Shown in pieces: positions 17,215 through 25,337 of a DNA stretch of 33,654 nt. A program made the translations under genes and the position numbers. Under the pieces are notes generated by a model. That model did no database searches, was not told the DNA's origin, and worked only from the letters and a program-made list of their open reading frames with translations. The stretch covers positions 1 to 33,654 of the forward strand of contig CAIXZH010000070.1 in assembly GCA_903923905.1 (NCBI GenBank), given 5' to 3'. The stretch is from an uncultured Bacteroidia bacterium. GTDB taxonomy: Bacteria; Bacteroidota; Bacteroidia; Bacteroidales; Prolixibacteraceae. Each line of letters starts with the position of its first letter. Within the stretch, counting starts at the first letter, position 1.

Positions 17215-18438
17215 ATGAAAAAAATGGATAAGTGTTCGTTTTGCGGCAGAGATAAGAAAGATGTCAGTATTCTTATTGCCGGTATGGAAGGTCACATTTG
17301 TGAAAACTGTATCGAGCAGGCTCATGCCATAATCGAAGAGGAATTTAAAAAGAATAAAAATTTTGATCTTGCAGGTGTTGAATTAAAAAAGCCCAAAGAG
17401 ATTAAGGAATTTCTTGACCAGTATGTGATAGGACAGGATGATGCCAAAAAAGTTCTGGCGGTGGCTGTTTATAACCATTACAAACGGTTAAACCAGCATG
17501 CCGATGATGAAGGTACGGAGATAGAAAAGTCAAATATCATACTTGTTGGCCCTACAGGGACAGGCAAAACATTATTGGCTAAGACAATTGCAAGAATGTT
17601 GCATGTTCCTTTTACTATTGTTGATGCCACGGTATTAACAGAAGCAGGTTACGTAGGGGAAGATATTGAAAGCTTACTGACACGCTTGCTGCAGGTTGCT
17701 GATTATAATGTGGTTGCTGCCGAGCGGGGAATTGTTTTCATCGATGAGATTGATAAAATTGCCCGAAAGGGGGATAATCCTTCGATAACACGTGATGTTT
17801 CAGGAGAAGGGGTCCAGCAGGGTTTGTTAAAGCTTCTTGAAGGATCAATAGTGAATGTTCCGCCGCAAGGTGGAAGGAAGCATCCCGAACAGAAAATGAT
17901 TCCTGTGGACACAAAAAATATTCTGTTCATTTGTGGAGGCGCCTTTGAAGGTATTGACCGCAAAATAGGTTTACGACTGAACACTAAGGTCGTAGGGTAT
18001 AAGGCAAGCATGGAGAATGGCCAGGTTGATCGGAATAACCTGTTACAATATGTATCCCCGCAGGACCTTCGTTCATTTGGACTGATTCCTGAAATCGTTG
18101 GACGATTACCCGTGCTTACCTATCTTGTCCCTTTGGAAAGAGAAGCGTTAAGGCGAATTCTTACTGAACCAAAAAACTCCATTATCAAACAATATCAAAA
18201 GTTGTTTAAAATGGACGGAATTAAGATTTCTTTCCCTGAAGAAACCCTTTATCTTATTGTTGATAAGGCGATTGAATTCAAACTTGGCGCACGGGGACTG
18301 AGGGCTATTTGTGAAACTGTAATTATGGATGTGATGTTCGAAATGCCCTCGGGAGATCACACTGAAATAGTAATCACCCCTGAGTTTGCTATGGAAAAAA
18401 TCGATAAATTGAGTGCAGTCAGATTACAGGCAGGTTAA
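17215..18438 (+). CDS. clpX: ATP-dependent Clp protease ATP-binding subunit ClpX
   Basis: From this start the protein has 407 residues. It has a C4 zinc domain (Cys7, Cys10, Cys29, Cys32), Walker A GPTGTGKT (Lys118), pore loop GYVGEDIES, Walker B IVFIDEIDKIARK, the RKH loop GGRKHPEQKMI, sensor 1 near FICGGAFEGIDRKIG, FGLIPEIVGRLPV with its arginine finger, and GARGLRAI sensor 2. It unfolds substrates and feeds them into ClpP. The ClpP-docking loop reads VGY at 260-262 where E. coli has IGF. An in-frame ATG at 17173 overlaps the clpP stop (TAATG) and would add 14 residues; I prefer 17215 because the zinc domain normally starts within a few residues of the N-terminus, but both are possible. Confidence 0.96.
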   Translation: MKKMDKCSFCGRDKKDVSILIAGMEGHICENCIEQAHAIIEEEFKKNKNFDLAGVELKKPKEIKEFLDQYVIGQDDAKKVLAVAVYNHYKRLNQHADDEGTEIEKSNIILVGPTGTGKTLLAKTIARMLHVPFTIVDATVLTEAGYVGEDIESLLTRLLQVADYNVVAAERGIVFIDEIDKIARKGDNPSITRDVSGEGVQQGLLKLLEGSIVNVPPQGGRKHPEQKMIPVDTKNILFICGGAFEGIDRKIGLRLNTKVVGYKASMENGQVDRNNLLQYVSPQDLRSFGLIPEIVGRLPVLTYLVPLEREALRRILTEPKNSIIKQYQKLFKMDGIKISFPEETLYLIVDKAIEFKLGARGLRAICETVIMDVMFEMPSGDHTEIVITPEFAMEKIDKLSAVRLQAG

Positions 18439-18457
18439 TTTCGGGTTTTAGATCATA

Positions 18458-18495
18458 AAAAAAGGTCGTTCTGCATTGGCAAAACGACCTTTTTT
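18458..18495. terminator. Strong bidirectional rho-independent terminator between clpX and the ketosynthase gene
   Basis: AAAAAAGGTCGTT (18458-18470) pairs perfectly with AACGACCTTTTTT (18483-18495) over 13 bp around a 12-nt loop. The A-run on one side and T-run on the other allow it to end transcription from both the clpX side and the opposing gene. Confidence 0.9.
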
Positions 18496-18510
18496 GTGAT
18501 GGTGAATTAG

Positions 18511-19593
18511 TTATTCAGGCATTTTATAAACAATTGAATTGATAGTCATTCCAGCTCCAACTGAAGTCAGTATAATAACATCGCCTCTTGATATCTGGTG
18601 GTCCTCCATTTTATCTTTCAGGACCAAATCAAGTAAGGTTGGAACAGTAGCTGTCGAAGAGTTACCAAAACGTTGGATGGTCATAGGCATCACGCTTTTA
18701 TTGTATTCTCGTTTGCCATATAGCCTGAAAACACGGCTCAGAATCGCTTCATCCATCTTTTCATTGGCCTGATGTATAAGGACCTTGCTGACATCATCAA
18801 GATGGAGACCCGCTTTATCCAGGCTATCTTTGACTACGCCCGGTACCGTACTCAAGGCATAAGCATAGACTTTTGATCCGAGCATCCTGAGAAACTGGCG
18901 GCTTTTTGGAATATTTGGATTTAGCGAAAATGCCATAATAAGCATATTATGATCATTATCTGAACGGGAAGAATGGGATAAAATTCCAACAGGGGTTTCA
19001 CTTTCCACAGCTTCTACAATTGCGGCACCAGCTCCATCCGAAAAAATCATCCGGTCACGGTCGTAAGGATCTGCCGCTCTTGATAATACATCAGCACCAA
19101 TTACCAGACCCCTTTTGAAAGTTCCACTTTTAATATAGGCATCAGCAATAATCATTGCAGTAGTCCATCCCGGGCAACCGGAAGTAACATCGTTGGTTAA
19201 AACCTCAGGATTTTTAATTCCTAGCTTTGTTTTTACCCGATTTGCCAAGGCAGGCATAAGATCGGGTTGCAGAATTCCGGAAACCATATCACCGAAGTTA
19301 TGGGCAACAAGAATAAACTCGAAAGTTTCCGGATCAATTCCTGAAGTTTCAATGGCATCACGAGCAGCCAGAGTTGCAAGGTCACTGGTTACCTGATCAT
19401 TCTCTGCATATCTGCGTTCTTCGATGTTCGTGATTTCGTAGAATTTCCGGATAATTTCCGAATTTGGAGTTTCAAAAATTTCATTCGTTGCGGGGTCATA
19501 AAACTCAGCATCCAGAAAAAAATCGTTAGCAATAACTCTTGTCGGAACAAATGATCCCGTACCAACAATAACTGTATAAATTTTTTTGTTCAT
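18511..19593 (-). CDS. FabH-like 3-oxoacyl-ACP synthase III family protein
   Basis: This 360-residue thiolase-fold enzyme keeps the ketosynthase III triad: Cys140 in TSGCPGW, His274 in IHQANEKM, and Asn311 in FGNSSTATVP. It also has FSDGAGAAIVEA and the C-terminal GAGMTINSIVY. FabH enzymes condense acetyl-CoA or another acyl-CoA primer with malonyl-ACP to start fatty acid chains. This one is about 30-40 residues longer than standard FabH, partly through an insertion near residues 28-45 (AEFYDPATNEIFETP) in place of the usual short link, so its primer may differ. It could be a second KAS III or a specialised lipid enzyme. It starts 5 bp after lpxH, so it belongs to that operon. Confidence 0.85.
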   Translation of the reverse strand: MNKKIYTVIVGTGSFVPTRVIANDFFLDAEFYDPATNEIFETPNSEIIRKFYEITNIEERRYAENDQVTSDLATLAARDAIETSGIDPETFEFILVAHNFGDMVSGILQPDLMPALANRVKTKLGIKNPEVLTNDVTSGCPGWTTAMIIADAYIKSGTFKRGLVIGADVLSRAADPYDRDRMIFSDGAGAAIVEAVESETPVGILSHSSRSDNDHNMLIMAFSLNPNIPKSRQFLRMLGSKVYAYALSTVPGVVKDSLDKAGLHLDDVSKVLIHQANEKMDEAILSRVFRLYGKREYNKSVMPMTIQRFGNSSTATVPTLLDLVLKDKMEDHQISRGDVIILTSVGAGMTINSIVYKMPE

Positions 19594-19598
19594 ATTAA

Positions 19599-20372
19599 TT
19601 ATTTACTATTCATAAGCGTTTCATTAATAATTTCTTTCAGGAGAAATGTCTGGCCATCATAAACCCCATAAGTGCAAATTTTAAACCAATCTCCAAGAAT
19701 GATCATTTTACTGTTTTCGGTTAATTGAAAATCAAGTGCAATATGTCTGTGCCCTACCACAAAATAATCAAAATATATCTCCTTTAATTTCTTACGGGCA
19801 AATATGATCTGATGTTCACGGTCCTCACCTAAAAAGCCAGGCCCGTCTATCCCCTTTGCTAATCTGCTGTTTTTTGACCAGAGAAAAGCTAGTCGAAAAG
19901 ATAGATCGGGATGAATTTTGGCAAATGCCCACTGCGCAATTCTGTTATGAAAGAACCTGGTTAGTATCTGATATTTAAAGTCTGTTTTTCCAAGATCATC
20001 ACCGTGAGCCAAAAAAAACTTCTTTCCAAATAACTCGGTTTCGAAGGGCTCATGATGGATAACCATCCCTGTTTCTCTTGGGAGATAATCAAAAACCCAA
20101 ATGTCGTGATTTCCGGTGAAAAAGTGAACAGGAATTCCACTGTCACAAATCTGGGCTATTGCCCCGAGGACACGTACAAATCCGTGAGGTGCCACTTTTT
20201 TGTATTCGAACCAGAAATCAAAAATGTCGCCAAGGAGGAATATAGCTGCCGCATCCTCTTTAATTTGATTCAACCAGCTTACAAAGAGTAATTCTCTTTC
20301 GCGGCTGTGCTTAAGCGCAGATGAACCAAGATGAACATCAGATGCAAAGTATATTTTTTTGGGTTGGTCCAA
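19599..20372 (-). CDS. lpxH: UDP-2,3-diacylglucosamine diphosphatase LpxH
   Basis: This 257-residue calcineurin-like phosphoesterase has all metal motifs: SDVHLGS (Asp12, His14), LLGDIFDFWFE, TGNHDIW, LAHGDDLG, and VVGHRHIAL. LpxH cleaves the pyrophosphate of UDP-2,3-diacylglucosamine to lipid X, a cytoplasmic membrane-surface step in lipid A synthesis. The DIFDFWFEY and SRLAKGIDGPGF segments fit LpxH better than general phosphoesterases. The ketosynthase gene follows after only 5 bp. A promoter with both boxes lies just upstream at 20416-20445. Confidence 0.9.
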   Translation of the reverse strand: MDQPKKIYFASDVHLGSSALKHSRERELLFVSWLNQIKEDAAAIFLLGDIFDFWFEYKKVAPHGFVRVLGAIAQICDSGIPVHFFTGNHDIWVFDYLPRETGMVIHHEPFETELFGKKFFLAHGDDLGKTDFKYQILTRFFHNRIAQWAFAKIHPDLSFRLAFLWSKNSRLAKGIDGPGFLGEDREHQIIFARKKLKEIYFDYFVVGHRHIALDFQLTENSKMIILGDWFKICTYGVYDGQTFLLKEIINETLMNSK

Positions 20373-20415
20373 ATCTGATAATTAACTTAATGAGTTATCG
20401 TTCCCTTAACAGCTG

Positions 20416-20445
20416 CAAAGTTAAACCTAAAAAGGAATTTTTCAA
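20416..20445 (-). promoter_or_regulatory. Promoter for the lpxH operon (TTG, 19-nt spacer, TAACTTTG)
   Basis: On the minus strand TTG (20443-20445) and TAACTTTG (20416-20423) are 19 nt apart, fitting the Bacteroidota -33/-7 consensus. The -7 box is about 43 bp upstream of the lpxH start. Confidence 0.55.
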
Positions 20446-20539
20446 GATTCTGAATCTTTCCTTAACTATTTTTTATGGAAGGCGTCAATTTAAAAATGAA
20501 AAATCGAGTGATCGGAACATGCAAAAATCTATAAATAAA

Positions 20540-21685
20540 CTACTTGAAGATCTGGCTCAAGGCCTGATTCAATGCCGGTCCTTTCAAATTTCTTCCAATT
20601 ATTACCCCTTCCTTATCCATTAAATAATTAAATGGCAATTCCTGAATGTTGTAGTTGCTTGCCGCCTGGTAACTCCCTTTCATATCACCTACATTGATAC
20701 AACTTAAATTGTCATTTGCAATTGCCTCCATCCATGCCGCCCTGTCATTATCAACGCTTACCATAAAAATCTCAAATCCCCGACTTTTAAATTTGTGATA
20801 GACCTCTGAAAGTACAGGATTAACAATTCTGGAAGCACGGTCCTTCGCAGACCAAAAATGAAGTAAGACATACTTTCCATGTAATGACCACAAATCTCTT
20901 ACGTGACCGTCAGCATCTGGTAAAACTATATTTGGAGAGTTTACTGCATTATTTTTTATGACATTGGTCAATCTTTTGTCTCGCTCTTTCTTGATGAACT
21001 GAAGTGTATTATTATATAACGCAATAACCTGTTCATTTTTAGGATACACGGAATACAGAGCAGACGCAGCCGTTTTCATTGTTTGCAAGTCATTAATGAC
21101 AAAACTGTTCTCGTCCCATTTTTGATAAAGAGCATATACTGATGCCAAAGAGAACGGATTTCTTTTTACGAAAGAGGTAATATAATTGGAATGATCTGTA
21201 ATAATAGTATTGTACCGGCTATTCAATTCTTCTCTTTTAGAAGCATAAATCGAGTTGTTTTTCTCTGAGTTATATAGTTTTCGCAATGAATCAAGCTGTG
21301 TTTTTGCGGTAAAGAAGCGATTATTCAATTCTCTTAAATTCTCGGATCCCCTGGAACCTTTAACCTTGTAATCTCTGATAAAGTTTTTATAAGAACCTGT
21401 TATGAACACATTTTCTGTTGAATCGGCCAGTAGGGTCACAAAACTATTCCTGGAGAGTTTTAAAAGATAAAAAGTTGGAGATGTTGCATTTCCTTTAAAC
21501 CTAAAACGACCTTCATGATCAATCTTGATTGAATCAAGAATTAAGTCATTGTTAATCAATAGCCTGCTTAGATAAATTGTCTTTCCCTGGGCACCATCTA
21601 ATTGTCCTGAAATGGTAAAATTTGTTTTCCTCCCACAGGAAGCGATAACCAACAGAACAATTGAAAAGTAACATGCTTTTTTCAT
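20540..21685 (-). CDS. DUF4369/TlpA-like lipoprotein lacking the CxxC redox motif
   Basis: The protein has 381 residues. The signal sequence ends in a lipobox (VIASC, Cys17), so it is a predicted lipoprotein. Residues about 22-110 match DUF4369 (FTISGQLDGAQGKTIYLSRL), a middle helical region follows, and about 247-381 is a thioredoxin/AhpC-TSA-like domain (NIVLPDADGHVRDLWSLHGKYVLLHFW). The usual WCxxC is replaced by Trp278-Ser279-Ala-Lys-Asp282, so both redox cysteines are missing, while the cis-proline (Pro351 in ELPFNYLMDKEG) remains. Related proteins are periplasmic thiol reductases; this one should not perform disulfide exchange and may have a binding role. Frame and domain are otherwise intact. 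It has its own promoter. Confidence 0.85.
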   Translation of the reverse strand: MKKACYFSIVLLVIASCGRKTNFTISGQLDGAQGKTIYLSRLLINNDLILDSIKIDHEGRFRFKGNATSPTFYLLKLSRNSFVTLLADSTENVFITGSYKNFIRDYKVKGSRGSENLRELNNRFFTAKTQLDSLRKLYNSEKNNSIYASKREELNSRYNTIITDHSNYITSFVKRNPFSLASVYALYQKWDENSFVINDLQTMKTAASALYSVYPKNEQVIALYNNTLQFIKKERDKRLTNVIKNNAVNSPNIVLPDADGHVRDLWSLHGKYVLLHFWSAKDRASRIVNPVLSEVYHKFKSRGFEIFMVSVDNDRAAWMEAIANDNLSCINVGDMKGSYQAASNYNIQELPFNYLMDKEGVIIGRNLKGPALNQALSQIFK

Positions 21686-21783
21686 CGAAGATTTGATATT
21701 AGTCTAAATTTTAAACGGTTATTATCATTTAATTTTTGCTGATCTGAATCAACCTTTGTGCAGAAAGCTAAATTTTAAGTTAA

Positions 21784-21812
21784 CAAAAGTACAAATTCCC
21801 TGATAATACCAA
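21784..21812 (-). promoter_or_regulatory. Promoter for the TlpA-like lipoprotein gene (TTG, 18-nt spacer, TACTTTTG)
   Basis: On the minus strand TACTTTTG (21784-21791) follows a TTG at 21810-21812 with an 18-nt spacer; another TTG at 21814-21816 gives 22 nt. This implies a leader of about 90 nt. It lies in the 230-bp gap shared with the divergent ribF gene. Confidence 0.5.
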
Positions 21813-21915
21813 TCAATAGACTTCATATTTAAGTCGGTATAATTACCCAATAACAGAAGAAACGACCCGAAGCAAATTTATTTTGATTATTTTTACACCC
21901 TGAAAATTTTGTTTT

Positions 21916-22857
21916 GTGCAGATTCATTACGATTTAAATAATTTTATGGCTTTAAATCCGATAGTCACTATCGGAACATTCGATGGAGTGCATCTGGGTC
22001 ATCGGGAAGTTATCTCGGAACTCAAGAGGCACTGCACGCTATCTGGTGGAGAATCGGTTGTTTTCACTTTTGAACCACATCCGAGAATTGTGATTTCTCC
22101 TCAGGAGGATTCACTCAGGCTATTATCCACCAAAAGTGAAAAGATCAGACTGATGGAGAAGATCGGAATAGATCATCTTGTTATCTATCCCTTTACTAAA
22201 GAGTTTTCCAAATTGACCTATGATGAATTCGTTTCTGAGATCTTGGTCAAAGGGATGAATATCTCGAGTCTAGTTGTAGGATATGATCATCGATTTGGCA
22301 AAGGACGTCAGGGGGATTTTAATTCCCTTGAAATGCTCTCTAAGTCTCTCAATTTTAAAGTTGAACAACTATCTCAGTTAGTTGTTGATAATAAGGTCGT
22401 TAGTTCTACCAAGATCCGTCAGGCTCTCGAAGAGGGGAACATTTCAAAAGCAAACCACTTTCTTGGATATCAATATTCCCTTTCGGGGAAGGTGATCGAA
22501 GGGAACCAGATTGGAAGAAAAATAGGGTTTCCAACCGCAAATATTGATACTTATGACCGTCATAAACTGGTTCCTGCCGATGGTGTCTATGCTGTGCTCG
22601 TTGAATCTGGGGGTCGGATTTTAAAAGGAATGCTTAATATTGGTATCCGTCCGACTGTAAATTATAATGCCGATCATAAATCGATAGAGGTGCATATTTT
22701 TAATTTTGACGAGGATATATACAATTCGGATATAACGATACTTTTCGTTGAAAAAATTCGGAATGAACAAAAATTTGAAGGAATTGAATTGCTGAAAGAA
22801 CAACTCATTAATGATCAGAAGATTGCTATTGGCATTCTTTCGGCGATAATTTTATAG
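21916..22857 (+). CDS. ribF: Bifunctional riboflavin kinase / FAD synthetase RibF
   Basis: This 313-residue bifunctional enzyme turns riboflavin into FMN and then FAD. The N-terminal adenylyltransferase half shows TIGTFDGVHLGHREVI, VVGYDHRFGKGRQGDF, and VSSTKIRQALEEG. The C-terminal kinase half shows KVIEGNQIGRKIGFPTANI, DGVYAVLV, and NIGIRPTVN followed by EVHIFNFDEDIYNSDI. I use the GTG start because the ten residues before the ATG at 21946 (QIHYDLNNF) resemble the usual N-terminus of Bacteroidota RibF. No flavin riboswitch is visible upstream. ahcY starts 43 bp after the stop on the same strand. Confidence 0.94.
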   Translation: MQIHYDLNNFMALNPIVTIGTFDGVHLGHREVISELKRHCTLSGGESVVFTFEPHPRIVISPQEDSLRLLSTKSEKIRLMEKIGIDHLVIYPFTKEFSKLTYDEFVSEILVKGMNISSLVVGYDHRFGKGRQGDFNSLEMLSKSLNFKVEQLSQLVVDNKVVSSTKIRQALEEGNISKANHFLGYQYSLSGKVIEGNQIGRKIGFPTANIDTYDRHKLVPADGVYAVLVESGGRILKGMLNIGIRPTVNYNADHKSIEVHIFNFDEDIYNSDITILFVEKIRNEQKFEGIELLKEQLINDQKIAIGILSAIIL

Positions 22858-22900
22858 CTCCCTAATTTTTTGTAATTAATATTTTAATACCATCAAGTAA

Positions 22901-24310
22901 ATGAATACTCAAAAGGAAGATTTTAAAGTTAAGGATATCTCCCAAGCCTCCTTTGGCCGTAAGGAGATCCAAATTGCAGAAAAGGAGATGCCAGGTTTGA
23001 TGTCCCTTCGTCAAAAATATGGCCCGCTCAAACCATTACAGGGGGCCCGGATCATGGGGTCACTCCATATGACGATTCAAACAGCAGTTTTAATCGAGAC
23101 TTTGGTAGAGTTGGGGGCAAAAGTGAGGTGGTGCAGCTGTAATATCTTCTCTACTCAAGATCATGCTGCTGCTGCAATAGCTGAAGCTGGCATTCCGGTA
23201 TTTGCCTGGAAGGGAGAATCCTTGTCGGAGTATTGGTGGTGTACCGAACGTGCGCTTGACTTTGGTGAAGGCCTTGGTCCGACATTGATTGTTGATGATG
23301 GGGGAGACGCTACCATGATGATTCATCGTGGGTTTGAAGCAGAAGACCATACTAAAATTCTGGACGAAGAAGTTGGTGCGGAAGACGAAAAGGAATTGAA
23401 TAAGATCTTAAAACAGGTACTTAATTCGGAACCGAGTCGTTGGCATCGTCAGGCAAGAGAGATAAAAGGAGTATCTGAAGAGACCACTACCGGTGTACAC
23501 AGGCTTTATCAAATGGTAGAGCAAGGGAAATTGCTTTTCCCTGCCTTCAACGTTAATGATTCAGTTACAAAATCGAAATTTGATAACCTTTACGGATGTC
23601 GTGAATCGTTGGCAGATGGAATCAAGAGGGCTACAGATGTTATGATTGCCGGTAAAGTCGTAGTGGTGGCTGGTTATGGTGATGTCGGCAAAGGGTCAGC
23701 AAGGTCTATGCGTGGATATGGTGCGCGGGTTATTGTGACTGAAATAGATCCGATTTGTGCCTTACAGGCTGCCATGGAAGGATTTGAAGTTAAAACTATG
23801 GTGGAGGCAATTCCAGAAGGGAATATTTTTGTTACCACCACAGGAAATCTTGACATTATTACCGGAGAGCATATGGCAGCAATGAAAGATCAGGCCATTG
23901 TCTGTAATATTGGCCATTTTGATAACGAAATTCAGGTATCCCGCCTTGAAAAGTGGCCAGGAATAACAAAAATCAATATTAAACCACAGGTCGACAAATA
24001 TATTTACCCGGATGGCCATGCGATATTCCTGCTTGCCGAAGGTCGCCTTGTCAATTTAGGATGTGCTACCGGTCACCCTTCATTTGTGATGAGCAGTTCA
24101 TTTACCAACCAGACCTTGGCTCAATTGGAATTATGGAACAAGCAATACGAAATCGGCGTTTACAGATTACCAAAACACCTTGACGAAGAGGTGGCCCGAC
24201 TCCATCTTGACCAATTAGGTGTTAAACTTACGGTTCTGACTTCTGAACAGGCCGATTATCTTGGCATAGCGCAAAATGGTCCTTACAAACCAGAGCATTA
24301 CCGGTATTAA
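22901..24310 (+). CDS. ahcY: Adenosylhomocysteinase (S-adenosyl-L-homocysteine hydrolase)
   Basis: This 469-residue protein splits S-adenosylhomocysteine into adenosine and homocysteine, removing the product of SAM-dependent methylations in the cytoplasm. The marks are [49 protein letters not shown], the NAD-binding [31 protein letters not shown], and the C-terminal KPEHYRY. The segment near residues 150-190 ([14 protein letters not shown]) is the insertion present in the longer type of the enzyme. It follows ribF by 43 bp and may share its transcript. No SAH riboswitch was seen. Confidence 0.97.
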   Translation: MNTQKEDFKVKDISQASFGRKEIQIAEKEMPGLMSLRQKYGPLKPLQGARIMGSLHMTIQTAVLIETLVELGAKVRWCSCNIFSTQDHAAAAIAEAGIPVFAWKGESLSEYWWCTERALDFGEGLGPTLIVDDGGDATMMIHRGFEAEDHTKILDEEVGAEDEKELNKILKQVLNSEPSRWHRQAREIKGVSEETTTGVHRLYQMVEQGKLLFPAFNVNDSVTKSKFDNLYGCRESLADGIKRATDVMIAGKVVVVAGYGDVGKGSARSMRGYGARVIVTEIDPICALQAAMEGFEVKTMVEAIPEGNIFVTTTGNLDIITGEHMAAMKDQAIVCNIGHFDNEIQVSRLEKWPGITKINIKPQVDKYIYPDGHAIFLLAEGRLVNLGCATGHPSFVMSSSFTNQTLAQLELWNKQYEIGVYRLPKHLDEEVARLHLDQLGVKLTVLTSEQADYLGIAQNGPYKPEHYRY

Positions 24311-24442
24311 AGGGAATCTGATTCGAATAAGAACCGTATAATATTTTCTGATCTGGTATTGGAGAGAGCTTCTTTCGCCGAAAGTTTTGTATTTAATCCA
24401 AAACTACCGTAAATATTGAATGCCTGTGGGTTGATTTAGAAC

Positions 24443-24931
24443 CTAGTTTGTTATGGTAATACTTCCGCTTCCGGTAAGGACATAATAGTTCTCAAGAAAA
24501 TGAGTTGCAGGTCCTTTTATTACCTGACCACCATTCATTAAATTAAAAGTAGATCCGCATTTGTTGCAGGTGCCCGTAAAGCCACTATTGAAAATGGTAT
24601 TGGTGGGGGAGGTGTAATTTTTGACAGGAGAAAGCTGAATAACTCCCGAATAATCAGCTTCATAAGGGCAAGTGGCGTCGTAAGCGTAAAACTGTGGTAT
24701 ATTTGCGTCTGCACAGGATAATATCACTCCATTCCCTTTATACCCCTGATTCAGGAACTCTATTGAATTCCCGGAAATATCTACAAAATTAAATTCAGTA
24801 TATGTCAGTAAAATATTTACCTGCACATTCGGTAGAAAGGCATTCTGATTTTTACTGCAACCAATCACAGTCAAAATCAGTACTAATGCGACAGTAATTT
24901 CTGCGATGAAAAGACGCTTTACACAAAACAT
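24443..24931 (-). CDS. Rieske-like lipoprotein with non-canonical ligand residues
   Basis: This 162-residue predicted lipoprotein has a hydrophobic lead ending VIGC (Cys25). The mature part looks like a Rieske fold: a first ligand loop at ATCPYE (Cys88-Pro-Tyr90) and a second at TCNKCGSTFNLMNGGQVIKG (Cys122, Cys125), followed by GPATHFLENYYV. Canonical Rieske proteins use CxH and CxxH; here the histidines are Tyr90 and Cys125, so a standard 2Fe-2S centre is unlikely. Cys73 is another candidate thiol. It may bind zinc or another cluster, or be structural. It stands alone, with its own promoter, convergent to ahcY. Recognition of the fold is by motif only. Confidence 0.6.
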   Translation of the reverse strand: MFCVKRLFIAEITVALVLILTVIGCSKNQNAFLPNVQVNILLTYTEFNFVDISGNSIEFLNQGYKGNGVILSCADANIPQFYAYDATCPYEADYSGVIQLSPVKNYTSPTNTIFNSGFTGTCNKCGSTFNLMNGGQVIKGPATHFLENYYVLTGSGSITITN

Positions 24932-24952
24932 TTTATTTAATTTTATGAGTTA

Positions 24953-24987
24953 CAAAGATAATCAATACGGTGATCATTTCTGCCAAA
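24953..24987 (-). promoter_or_regulatory. Promoter for the Rieske-like lipoprotein gene (TTTG, 23-nt spacer, TATCTTTG)
   Basis: On the minus strand TTTG (24984-24987) and TATCTTTG (24953-24960) are 23 nt apart, about 22 bp upstream of the start at 24931. Confidence 0.5.
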
Positions 24988-25222
24988 TTCCAACAGGTGT
25001 CTGACTTTGGGGAAAATACTGCCTAAATTGAAAATAATCATTGCTGTGTAATAAGAAGGCGCTCTATAGTATAAATATGGATAGGCGACCTGGTAAACCA
25101 ACCAAAAAAAGGAAGTTTCAGAAATTAATCCAGACTATAGCCTGACAAACGCCATAGTTTTTTACCCGGATGCTGAATAAGAAAGGGCTTAAAAATCGGA
25201 GACAAATTTTTTCAGCCACATA

Positions 25223-25256
25223 TTTGCACATTTCTTAAAGAATATTTTTAAATTTG
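25223..25256 (+). promoter_or_regulatory. Promoter for greA (TTTG, 22-nt spacer, TAAATTTG)
   Basis: TTTG (25223-25226) and TAAATTTG (25249-25256) are 22 nt apart, matching both Bacteroidota boxes. Transcription would begin near 25263, giving a leader of about 75 nt before the greA ATG. This also argues against a greA start as early as 25254. Confidence 0.6.
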
Positions 25257-25337
25257 TATTTATTCAGATCAGGAAGAGTTCTGGCACACCGGAGTTCTTC
25301 TTGTTTTTTATGTCATAGCAGCAAAAATTTATATCAG

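Larger units (their letters stand above)
24932..25337. other. 406-bp intergenic region between the Rieske-like gene and greA
   Basis: Two outward promoters sit at its ends (24953-24987 minus, 25223-25256 plus). Between them I see only a 22-codon lysine/arginine-rich open frame (25077-25145, +) that I do not regard as a supported gene. No RNA gene, repeat or terminator stands out. Confidence 0.6.

Noticed and set aside
20321-20623. 100-codon + strand open frame across the lpxH and TlpA-like gene gap
   Set aside because: It overlaps both genes and the lpxH promoter in antisense and shows no family features.
22858-22900. Possible SAH riboswitch before ahcY
   Set aside because: The ribF-ahcY gap is only 43 bp and AT-rich, too short for the known riboswitch structure.
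24372-24388. Small palindrome CTTTC-GCC-GAAAG followed by TTTT after ahcY
   Set aside because: The stem is only 5 bp with a 3-nt loop and a short T-run; too weak to call a terminator.
25077-25145. 22-codon Lys/Arg-rich open frame (MDRRPGKPTKKRKF...) in the gap before greA
   Set aside because: It is very short, has no ribosome-binding or promoter signal of its own, and such frames are expected by chance in 400 bp.
25254-25337. TTG-initiated 28-residue extension of GreA
   Set aside because: It overlaps the TAAATTTG promoter box and does not resemble GreA; the ATG at 25338 gives the standard protein.
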